8,445 nt of DNA from Anaerolineae bacterium (GTDB lineage: Bacteria; Chloroflexota; Anaerolineae; SpSt-600): positions 1-8,445 of the forward strand of contig JAPWUT010000065.1 of NCBI GenBank assembly GCA_028275425.1, written 5' to 3'. Of the stretch, positions 1 through 5,971 are shown piece by piece. A program made the position numbers and the translations under genes. Each line of letters starts with the position of its first letter. Positions within the stretch are counted from its first letter, which is position 1. A model generated the notes under the pieces. That model searched no databases, was not told the origin of the DNA, and saw only the letters and a program-made list of their open reading frames with translations.

Positions 1-420
1 AGTCGCCCACATCAGCAACCCCGCCACGAGTGGGACCCAAAACGCCGGCAAACCCTCAGCCTACGGGGGTGGGCAAAGGGGGTCCAGGGGGCAAAACCAC
101 TGACCTAACCCCCTGACCCCCTTCCTTGCGAGGGAAGGGGGAAAATTTGGCAGGGTTCTCCCGGCCGGGGGAAAGGTCAGCCTACGAGTGGGACCCAAAA
201 CGCCGGCAAACCCAAAGCCAACGGGGGTGGGCAAATGGGGGTCCAGGGGGGCGAAGCCCCCATGGCAGGGGGTCTGGGGGATGTGCCCCCAGAACAAAAT
301 AGGGGGCGAGTCGCCCACCTCAGCAACCCCGCCACGAGTGGGACCCAAAACGCCGGCAAACCCAAAGCCAACGGGGGTGGGCAAAAACGGGGGGTCCAGG
401 GGGGCGAAGCCCCCATGGCC
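1..420 (+). repeat. Intergenic tandem repeat array A (three units, first one chimeric)
   Basis: GC-rich non-coding array that enters from the left edge of the window. The anchor word ACGAGTGGGACCC recurs at 26, 184 and 334, giving periods of 158 and 150 bp. Units 2 and 3 are almost identical between the anchor and the CCCCCATGGC near their ends, so they look like a recent tandem duplication. Each unit holds: hairpin 4, with arms of the form GCCNAC and GTGGGC around four bases; a run of four G-tracts (65-91, 223-251, 373-404) fitting the canonical G-quadruplex pattern; hairpin 1, with arms CCAGGGGGGC and GCCCCCATGG and loop GAA (243-265, 396-418); and, in unit 2 only, hairpin 2, with arms CTGGGGG and CCCCCAG and loop ATGTG (274-292). 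The array stops at about 420, just before the promoter of the next gene. Long open frames on both strands here only reflect the high GC content. Function unknown. Confidence 0.9.
100..180. repeat. 81-bp hairpin element with terminal inverted repeats inside repeat unit A1
   Basis: This stretch does not match the surrounding repeat unit. It starts with CTGACCT (100-106) and ends with the exact reverse complement AGGTCAG (174-180). Inside are two further hairpins: CCCCCTTCC (117-125) against GGAAGGGGG (133-141), and a near-palindrome at 156-173 centred on CGGCCG. The neighbouring unit has lost about 90 bp that units 2 and 3 still hold, so this is a replacement or an insertion plus deletion, not a clean insertion. 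The layout resembles a small non-autonomous repeat (REP or MITE-like). I see no clear target-site duplication. The C-rich/G-rich hairpin resembles repeats I associate with Chloroflexota genomes; that is from memory and unverified. Confidence 0.6.
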
Positions 421-426
421 AATAGT

Positions 427-455
427 TTGGCTTTTCGCCACCAGTTTGATATAAT
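427..455 (+). promoter_or_regulatory. sigma70-type promoter for the kinase-like/LysM gene pair
   Basis: A perfect -10 hexamer TATAAT lies at 450-455. A -35-like TTGGCT (427-432, four of six consensus bases) is exactly 17 bp upstream. Transcription would start near 462, giving a very short leader before the ATG at 478. The -35 region overlaps a small inverted repeat, TGGC (428-431) against GCCA (437-440), which might be a weak operator or chance. The promoter begins 7 bp after repeat array A ends, so the array lies just upstream of the transcribed region. Confidence 0.7.
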
Positions 456-466
456 TCCCTTGAGAA

Positions 467-473
467 GAGGGGG
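467..473 (+). promoter_or_regulatory. Ribosome binding site of the kinase-like gene
   Basis: GAGGGGG is a strong purine-rich Shine-Dalgarno match four bases before the ATG at 478. It supports that start over any internal one. Confidence 0.75.
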
Positions 474-477
474 ATAA

Positions 478-2997
478 ATGCAACTCCTTTACCTTCTTGC
501 GGACAGGGTTGGACTCTTCTTCTTTTATTTTTTCACCCTCCTGATGCTTCAGGCGGGGGCATTCTTAGCCTACACCCTTCAGAACCGCTTCAGAGATGGG
601 AAGGCTTTACCCATCCTCATCTCCTTCGCTTCTGCACTCCTTTTGCACTTCCTCCTCCTGATCGCCATAGTTTTAGCTCCAGCCTTCGGAGTTCAAACGG
701 TAACTCTATTGCCTCCGTTGGAACGCCTGGTTGGCTTCGCCTCCCTGGCTTTATTCATTTGGGCCTTCGCTTCCCTAACCCTTCGCCCCACCACTCGCCA
801 CACCCTACTTCTCCTAACCCTTGCCTTGGCCTTGTTCATTTACCTGGCCGATGCTCTGACTTGGCCATCTCTCTCCGCAAGCCAAGAATACAATACCTCT
901 GTAAGGGCTTTGGTCTGGGGGCTTTCAAGCGCCTTCCTCGGCTTTGGAGGGGCTTTGGGTGCCCTACTGGGGCTTGGTGAACCGCTCTCGGTGGGCTTCT
1001 TCCTGGCCCTTTCCCTCGGCCACTTGCTCCAGGCCCTGAACCCGCAGGGCCTCCAAGGGATGCCGTTGTGGGTTCGCTGGGCTGAACTTGTGGCTTATCC
1101 TCTCCTGCTTCTGCCCTTGTTGAGAGACCTTTCCTCGTTACCCCAACCGGAAGAATCGCCCCAAGTAGCTGAAGCCTTGAGCTTTGTCAAGTTCTACGAG
1201 GCCGCTTACAAGGGCACATTCTCCATAGACCTCCCAGTCGTTATGGAAAATGTGGCGGTTGGAATCGCCAAGGCTCTAAATATGCCCATAAGCTTTGTGC
1301 TTCTGATGGATGAGGAAAATCCGGACCTGGCCCACGTGGCCGTTTTTTCAGATGGGGGCGTTAAAAAGTTCAAGCTGAATTTACCGCAGAACCCTTTCCT
1401 TGAAGAAGCCCTCAGGCTCAGTGAACCGGCATTAATCCACGATTATGCTTCCCTACGTGCGTGGGAGCAAATACTGGGCCTCAAGCTCCAAACCCTGGCC
1501 CTTTCACCGATAGTAAGCCGTGGCGCTACGCTCGGCTTAACAGGCGCTTGCTCACCGGAGTATTACCCCTTACCCGAATGGCAATTGAAGCTCTTAAGGA
1601 CCATAGCCGGAGAAATGCGCTTGGCAGTGGAGAGGGCCAGGATTTACCACTCACTGGAGAGGAAAATAGAAGACCTATCCTGGGAGATTCGCAACAAGGA
1701 AAAGCTTATAACCCGCTACGAATCCCTCCTCAAAGAGGCTAAGGAGCAAAGGGCCGAAGAAAGTCAGGAGATTTTTGACCGCGTCGCTTTCCTGGAAGAG
1801 AGAACCAAAGAGCTGGAAGCGGCGCTGGAGAAAGCTCGCCAGGAAGCGGAGGAATTAAAGGCCCAGGCTATGGCCGAATCGGCTAAAGCTAAAGCGCTTC
1901 AAGAGCAGCTAAAGAGCCTGGTGGAAAAAGGCAAACCCTCGGATGAATTCCTCAACTCCATACCCATAGGCCTCATAGTGGCCGATGCCACAGGTAAAGT
2001 TAGCTGGTGCAATGAGACAGCCGAAGAACTTTTAGGGTGGCCTTTGAAAGAATTTTCCGGACAGCCCCTTTCCAGCCTCAGTGATAGCCCTCAGTGGCTT
2101 GCGGCCGTGGAGAAAATCTTGGCCGGAGAGAGCCGAGCTATTGCCCTACTGGAAATCGGAAAGAAAACCTTAAGAGCGGAGCTCGCCCATTCCGGCTCCA
2201 GCGTGTTCTTAACCCTTTCTGACGTCACAGCTGAAGTTGAAGCGGCCAGGAACAAAGACCGACTCATGGCTTCACTCGCTTCCGATATACGCAATCCCCT
2301 CACAATCATCATCGGTTACACTGACCTGCTCCTGAGTGAATCAGTTGGGCTTGTGGGTGAAATGCAACGGCGCTTCCTGCTCAAGATAAAGGCTGCTGTG
2401 GAGAAACTGCACAAATTCGTCAACGACCTCCTCAACTTGGCAGCCATTGAGAGCGGCTCCTTCAGCCTAAAGTTTACCCTGGTAGAAGTTGAAGAGCTCT
2501 TAGGAGAAACAATGGCCTTGGTTCGGGCCCAGATGGAAGCAGCTGGAGTTAAGTTAGAGGCAAAGGTTCAGGAAGGCTTACCACCCATAGAAGTTGATTT
2601 TGACAGCATCCGCTATACGCTCAGCACTTTGCTTTCCAACGCGATAGCGTGCTCCCCGCCAGGCAGCACAGTAAGGGTGGAAATCACCGCTGAGCCTCCG
2701 GAAGGCAAACCGGATTTCCTCAAGGTAGCAGTTACAGACGCCGGTGGTGGAATCGCTTCCGAAGACCTAAGCGCAGTCTTCACCCGCTTCGCTTTCCCGA
2801 ACCAAAGCTTAATCCGTGGCCTTGGGGAAAAGGGCGTTGGCCTTTCTTTGGTAAAGACCCTCGTAGAACTTCACGGAGGCCGCATCTGGGCCGAAAGCAC
2901 CATGGGGGTCGGAACCACGTTCTTCGTCCTCCTACCTTTCCGGCAGGAAAATTCCGTATCCGAGGGGAAGGGATGGGAGAAAGAGGATACCAAATAG
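478..2997 (+). CDS. 7-TM GAF/PAS histidine-kinase-like sensor lacking the phospho-acceptor His
   Basis: 839-residue membrane sensor. About seven hydrophobic segments fill residues 11-215 (near 11-34, 44-69, 82-101, 108-127, 143-166, 170-187, 197-216). A GAF-like domain (about 235-390), a Glu/Lys/Ala-rich coiled coil (about 390-485), a PAS domain (about 488-590), a DHp region (about 592-665) and a C-terminal HATPase domain (about 705-830) follow. ATP-binding boxes are intact: N-box LLSNAI (Asn721), G1 DAGGGI (from Asp754), G2 GEKGVGLSL (783-791). The H-box reads ASDIRNPLT where family members have SHELRTPLT, so Ser602 (codon TCC at 2281) replaces the phosphorylated His. It therefore may not autophosphorylate normally. 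It could be a pseudokinase, a partner in a heterodimer, or an ATP-dependent regulator. The hydrophobic N-terminus resembles the 7-TM sensor modules of histidine kinases and probably senses a membrane or extracellular signal. No response regulator is nearby. Its last 25 bases overlap the LysM gene, implying co-transcription. Confidence 0.9.
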   Translation: MQLLYLLADRVGLFFFYFFTLLMLQAGAFLAYTLQNRFRDGKALPILISFASALLLHFLLLIAIVLAPAFGVQTVTLLPPLERLVGFASLALFIWAFASLTLRPTTRHTLLLLTLALALFIYLADALTWPSLSASQEYNTSVRALVWGLSSAFLGFGGALGALLGLGEPLSVGFFLALSLGHLLQALNPQGLQGMPLWVRWAELVAYPLLLLPLLRDLSSLPQPEESPQVAEALSFVKFYEAAYKGTFSIDLPVVMENVAVGIAKALNMPISFVLLMDEENPDLAHVAVFSDGGVKKFKLNLPQNPFLEEALRLSEPALIHDYASLRAWEQILGLKLQTLALSPIVSRGATLGLTGACSPEYYPLPEWQLKLLRTIAGEMRLAVERARIYHSLERKIEDLSWEIRNKEKLITRYESLLKEAKEQRAEESQEIFDRVAFLEERTKELEAALEKARQEAEELKAQAMAESAKAKALQEQLKSLVEKGKPSDEFLNSIPIGLIVADATGKVSWCNETAEELLGWPLKEFSGQPLSSLSDSPQWLAAVEKILAGESRAIALLEIGKKTLRAELAHSGSSVFLTLSDVTAEVEAARNKDRLMASLASDIRNPLTIIIGYTDLLLSESVGLVGEMQRRFLLKIKAAVEKLHKFVNDLLNLAAIESGSFSLKFTLVEVEELLGETMALVRAQMEAAGVKLEAKVQEGLPPIEVDFDSIRYTLSTLLSNAIACSPPGSTVRVEITAEPPEGKPDFLKVAVTDAGGGIASEDLSAVFTRFAFPNQSLIRGLGEKGVGLSLVKTLVELHGGRIWAESTMGVGTTFFVLLPFRQENSVSEGKGWEKEDTK
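2962..2971 (+). promoter_or_regulatory. Ribosome binding site of the LysM gene, inside the kinase-like gene
   Basis: GAGGGGAAGG lies immediately upstream of the ATG at 2973, within the 3' end of the kinase-like reading frame. It supports the overlapping start and translational coupling of the two genes. Confidence 0.6.
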
Positions 2998-3836
2998 CTG
3001 CGGGCATAGCTGCTGCAGCTTTCATGATCATAACCGTAGCGGTGGCTTTCTTGCTGAGCTCGCAGGTCCAGCCCTCGGTTAAACCTTACCCTTCCCCCAC
3101 TTTTAGTTCCCCTACCCTGACTTCTCTTCCCCCATCTCCCATCCCGACCTTTTCCCCAACCCTTTTGCCGACTTTTACCCCTACCCCTTATTGTTTGCCT
3201 CCTTATGGCTGGACCATTTACGTAGTTAAGCCTGGGGACTCTCTTAACTCCATAGCCGCTCGTTACCGAACCACGGTTGAAGCCTTGATGTATGCCAACT
3301 GCCTTACTTCTACTCGCCTTACCCAGGGCCAAAGGCTCTACGTTCCACCTTTACCCCCTACTTCCACTCCTGTTCCCCCCTCTCCTCCGGTATGCATCCC
3401 CCCTTATGGCTGGAGGCCTTACGTAGTTCAGCCTGGCGATACACTCTACTCCTTAGCGGCCAGGTTCGGGACCACAGTCCAGGCCATAATGCGAGCTAAC
3501 TGCCTCAATCGCTACTACCTTTACACCGGTGAAATCATCTACCTTCCTCCTTACTTTACCCCTACCCCAACTCGCCGGCCAACCCCCACTTTGACGCCAA
3601 CGCGCACCGTTACCCCCACTTTGACCCCAACCATCACCGTAAGCCCTACGCTAACCCTTACCCCTATCCCGACTGAATTGCCTACCCTGACCCCAATGCC
3701 TACGGAAGCCCCCACTCCTGTCCCAACCGAATCCCCCACTTTACCCCCGGAGCCTACATCAAGCCCTGCTCCTACTGAATCTCCCACCCCGTCCCCGGCA
3801 CCTCCAGAGACCATAACACCAACTCCAACCTCGTGA
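2973..3836 (+). CDS. Membrane-anchored protein with two LysM domains and Pro/Thr-rich linkers
   Basis: 287 residues. A single hydrophobic segment (about 9-29) with no lipobox or clear signal-peptidase site suggests an N-terminal membrane anchor with the rest outside the cell. Residues 30-72 are a Pro/Ser/Thr linker. LysM domain 1 is about 83-125 and LysM domain 2 about 150-192; both show YVV-x-PGD-(S/T)-L, AAR, TTV and ANCL. LysM domains bind N-acetylglucosamine-containing glycans such as peptidoglycan, so a wall-binding role is likely. Each repeat is preceded by C-(L/I)-PPYGW, and both have a Cys pair exactly 36 residues apart (74/110 and 141/177), so an extracytoplasmic disulfide is plausible. 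Residues 193-287 are an almost pure Pro/Thr/Ser/Glu tail that ends without any catalytic domain or LPXTG-like anchor. The start overlaps the upstream gene by 25 bp in another frame. The two LysM copies share long identical DNA blocks (from 3201 and from 3402), indicating internal duplication with period 201 bp. The specific function is unknown. Confidence 0.88.
   Translation: MGERGYQIAAGIAAAAFMIITVAVAFLLSSQVQPSVKPYPSPTFSSPTLTSLPPSPIPTFSPTLLPTFTPTPYCLPPYGWTIYVVKPGDSLNSIAARYRTTVEALMYANCLTSTRLTQGQRLYVPPLPPTSTPVPPSPPVCIPPYGWRPYVVQPGDTLYSLAARFGTTVQAIMRANCLNRYYLYTGEIIYLPPYFTPTPTRRPTPTLTPTRTVTPTLTPTITVSPTLTLTPIPTELPTLTPMPTEAPTPVPTESPTLPPEPTSSPAPTESPTPSPAPPETITPTPTS
3550..3831 (+). repeat. Low-complexity C-rich Pro/Thr coding repeat
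   Basis: This is the tail of the LysM gene, made of imperfect short repeats such as CCCCAAC, CCCACT and ACCCCTA that encode TPT and PT runs. The plus strand is strongly C-rich and poor in G, the opposite of the adjacent repeat arrays. Such tracts can change length by replication slippage, so tail length probably varies among strains. The long open frame on the opposite strand (Val/Gly-rich) is only a mirror of this composition. Confidence 0.75.
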
Positions 3837-4056
3837 ACGGGGGATGGAGGGGGCGCAGCCCCCTCCCAGGGGGCTTGGGGGATGTGCCCCCAAAATTTTC
3901 GAAGAAGGGGCGAGTTGCCAACTCTTGCACACCCGCCACGAGTGGGACCCAAAACGCTGGCAAACCCTCAGCCCGCGGGGGTGGGAAAACGGGAGGTCCA
4001 GGGGGGCGAAGCCCCCATGGCAGGGGGCCGTGGGGGATGTGCCCCCAAAATTTTCA
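3836..4056 (+). repeat. Intergenic tandem repeat array B
   Basis: Same family and orientation as arrays A and C. It starts at the last base of the LysM stop codon with AACGGGGG. It holds a type II hairpin 1 (arms GGAGGGGGC 3846-3854 and GCCCCCTCC 3858-3866, loop GCA), hairpin 2 (arms TTGGGGG 3875-3881 and CCCCCAA 3887-3893, loop ATGTG), the anchor at 3938, hairpin 4 near 3971-3986, a G-quadruplex motif (3977-4006), a type I hairpin 1 (3998-4020) and a second, slightly imperfect hairpin 2 (around 4030-4048). The two hairpin-2 copies are 155 bp apart. Hairpin 2 is followed by AAAATTTTC, too weak a T-run for a confident intrinsic terminator. It could still act as a transcript 3' end for the kinase-LysM unit. 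Confidence 0.9.
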
Positions 4057-4087
4057 AAATTCACCCTTCCCCCCTCACTCTAAGAGC

Positions 4088-4116
4088 TTGTCAAAAAAGC
4101 CGACAGCCCGTAAAAT
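4088..4116 (+). promoter_or_regulatory. sigma70-type promoter of recN
   Basis: A -35 hexamer TTGTCA (4088-4093, five of six consensus bases) and a -10 hexamer TAAAAT (4111-4116, five of six) are separated by exactly 17 bp. The predicted start site near 4123 leaves only about 9 bases before the ATG at 4132. The mRNA would have a very short leader with a poorly spaced GGGAAG (4125-4130). Confidence 0.7.
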
Positions 4117-4127
4117 ATTCTTACGGG
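4107..4127. promoter_or_regulatory. Perfect palindrome over the recN -10 region, candidate operator
   Basis: CCCGTAA (4107-4113) and TTACGGG (4121-4127) are exact inverted repeats separated by seven bases. The palindrome covers the -10 hexamer and the predicted transcription start, where a bound repressor would block initiation. recN is SOS-controlled by LexA in many bacteria, so a lineage-specific LexA site is one option. It does not match the E. coli CTGT-N8-ACAG or the Bacillus GAAC-N4-GTTC pattern. A hairpin hiding the start region is the alternative, but most of the left arm lies upstream of the predicted start site. Confidence 0.55.
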
Positions 4128-4131
4128 AAGC

Positions 4132-5862
4132 ATGCTGAGCGAGATTACCATAAGAAATTTCGCCATAATTGACGAGCTGCACCTGAGCTTGAAAAGAGGC
4201 TTCAACGTCTTCACCGGGGAAACAGGTGCAGGTAAATCTATTATCATTGACGCCATAAGCACCCTCCTTGGAGGCCGCACCTCAAGCGAAGTCATAAGGT
4301 CGGGAACAGAAGGAGCTTACATAGAAGGCGTTTTCATCCTTGACGAAGCCCAAGCTTCTCTCATAAGGCCAATCCTCCAGGAATACGGCTTAGAACCCGA
4401 AGATAACACCCTCATCATATCCAGAGAAATTCGGGAGGGAAGGAGCATATGCCGGATAAACGGCCGGGCTATTCCTGCTGGAGTGCTGGCCCAGATAACC
4501 CAGTATCTGATTGACATCCACGGCCAAAGCGAACACTTGGCCCTCCTTAGCCCGGCACGCCAAAGGGAGTTCCTGGACCGCTACGGGGGTTTGGAGGAGC
4601 TAAGAAACCAAGTGGCGGAAAAAGTCCGGCGCCTAAGGGAAGTAAGGGCAACCCTGGAAAAGCTCAAGCGCGATGAGAGGGAAATAGCCAGACGCATAGA
4701 CCAGCTGGAATACCAGGTTCAGGAGATAACCGCAGCTAATTTGAGGCCTGGAGAGGACGAAGAACTGGCTCAAGAAAGGCGCCGCCTATTGAACGCCGAA
4801 AAGCTCCAAGCTTTAGCCGATGAGGTTTACATCGCCCTCTACGAAGGGGCTGAAGGGGAAGGCTCAGCTTTGGACCTCATGGCCAAAGCGCTCAATGCCC
4901 TCCAGGGGCTGGGGAAAATAGAGCCAGAAATGGAAAAACTCTGCAAAGGCTTGGAGGAAGCTATCGCCTGGACTGAAGAAGTAGCCCATCAGGTCCGAGC
5001 TTACCGAGACAGCATTGAATTCAGCCCAGAAAGGCTACAGCAAGTAGAAGAGCGCCTCCAGCTCATAAACTCCCTCAAGCGCAAGTATGGCGATACCATT
5101 GAGGAAATCTTGGAGTATGCGGAAAGGGCTAAAGAGGAACTACTGGAAATCTCCACAAACCAGGAGAGGATAGAGGAGCTGGCCAAGGAAGAGGAAAAGC
5201 TTCTTCACGAGATAGGCGCTTTAGCCTATGAGCTTTCCCAGAAGCGCAGGGAAGCAGCCATCTCTTTGGCCGAAGGGGTGGAGAAGCACTTGGCGGACCT
5301 GGGGATGGCCAAAACCCGCTTCCAGGTAAGCATAACTTGGAAAGAAGACCCGGACGGGGTTTGGGTTGGCGATAAGCGCTATGCCTTTGATTCCTCAGGT
5401 ATTGACCGGGTTGAATTCTTAGTCTCTACAAACCCTGGGGAACCCCTCAAACCCTTGGCCAAAGTAGCCTCTGGCGGTGAAACATCCCGCCTGATGCTGG
5501 CTTTGAAAACCGTCCTCTCAAGCGCCGACGATACCCCAACCTTAATCTTTGACGAGATAGATGCGGGCATAGGCGGCAGGATGGGGGCTATAGTAGGGGA
5601 AAAGATGTGGCGCCTATCAAGGTATCACCAGGTCCTATGCGTGACCCACCTACCCCAATTGGCCGCTTACGGTGATGCTCACTTTCGGGTGGAAAAAGTA
5701 GAGGTAAGCGAGCGCACGGTGACCAGGGTTAAAGCCCTTGAGGGGGAGACAAGAGTAGAAGAGTTAGCGCAGATGCTTGGGCCTTCAACCCCCCTTGCTC
5801 GCCAAAGCGCTGAAGAACTCCTGCGGCAGATAGAAGCCTTTAAATCCTCAATCCGCACTTAA
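4132..5862 (+). CDS. recN: DNA repair protein RecN
   Basis: 576 residues, close to the usual 550-570 of RecN, an SMC-like ATPase that acts early in recombinational repair of DNA double-strand breaks on the nucleoid. The N-terminus MLSEITIRNFAIIDEL matches the family start, with Walker A GETGAGKS at 29-36. The family motif DIHGQSEH lies just before the first coiled-coil arm. Residues about 150-400 are highly charged and heptad-like, as expected for a short antiparallel coiled coil. The C-terminal half carries the ABC signature ASGGETSR (446-453), Walker B TLIFDEIDAGIGG (Asp474, Glu475) and the H-loop VTHLPQLA (His506). All catalytic motifs are intact. It has its own promoter and a candidate operator, so it looks monocistronic. 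Repeat arrays flank it on both sides. Confidence 0.97.
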   Translation: MLSEITIRNFAIIDELHLSLKRGFNVFTGETGAGKSIIIDAISTLLGGRTSSEVIRSGTEGAYIEGVFILDEAQASLIRPILQEYGLEPEDNTLIISREIREGRSICRINGRAIPAGVLAQITQYLIDIHGQSEHLALLSPARQREFLDRYGGLEELRNQVAEKVRRLREVRATLEKLKRDEREIARRIDQLEYQVQEITAANLRPGEDEELAQERRRLLNAEKLQALADEVYIALYEGAEGEGSALDLMAKALNALQGLGKIEPEMEKLCKGLEEAIAWTEEVAHQVRAYRDSIEFSPERLQQVEERLQLINSLKRKYGDTIEEILEYAERAKEELLEISTNQERIEELAKEEEKLLHEIGALAYELSQKRREAAISLAEGVEKHLADLGMAKTRFQVSITWKEDPDGVWVGDKRYAFDSSGIDRVEFLVSTNPGEPLKPLAKVASGGETSRLMLALKTVLSSADDTPTLIFDEIDAGIGGRMGAIVGEKMWRLSRYHQVLCVTHLPQLAAYGDAHFRVEKVEVSERTVTRVKALEGETRVEELAQMLGPSTPLARQSAEELLRQIEAFKSSIRT

Positions 5863-5910
5863 CCACCTGGCAATTTGCCTCACACACCGGATGCCCCCTG
5901 GAATACCATA

Positions 5911-5957
5911 GCGAGCCCCGAAGGCGGCGAAGCAATCCTCAGGCCTGCTCGCAATGA
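5911..5957. repeat. Short dispersed inverted-repeat remnant
   Basis: GCGAGC (5911-5916) pairs with GCTCGC (5947-5952), followed by AATGAC. Between the arms are GCGAAGCAATC and the palindrome AGGCCT. This resembles widespread bacterial dispersed repeats of the form GCGAAGCAATC...GCTCGCAATGAC, which I recall from Chloroflexota genomes but have not checked. It is distinct from the GC-rich array that follows. The rest of 5863-5970 shows no recognisable gene, and no clear terminator follows recN. Confidence 0.45.
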
Positions 5958-5971
5958 CTTCTAAAGAAATG

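Noticed and set aside
1..420. CRISPR array
   Set aside because: The repeats are about 150 bp and contiguous, with no unique spacers of regular length and no cas genes.
188..454. Open frames across array A on both strands (for example plus 188-454, minus 61-483)
   Set aside because: They follow the repeat period, are rich in Gly/Pro, change reading frame between units at other loci and overlap one another. They reflect stop-poor GC-rich DNA.
2871..3332. Minus-strand Arg/Gly-rich open frame across the kinase-LysM junction
   Set aside because: It is antisense to two well-supported genes and its composition is explained by the opposite-strand codons.
3875..3900. Rho-independent terminator after the LysM gene
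   Set aside because: The hairpin is strong, but what follows is AAAATTTTC, a short delayed T-run, and the same hairpin occurs in places not at gene ends. It is kept as part of the repeat.
3551..3952. Minus-strand Val/Gly-rich open frame opposite the LysM tail
   Set aside because: It is the complement of Pro/Thr codon repeats and runs into array B. It has no RBS or recognisable domain.
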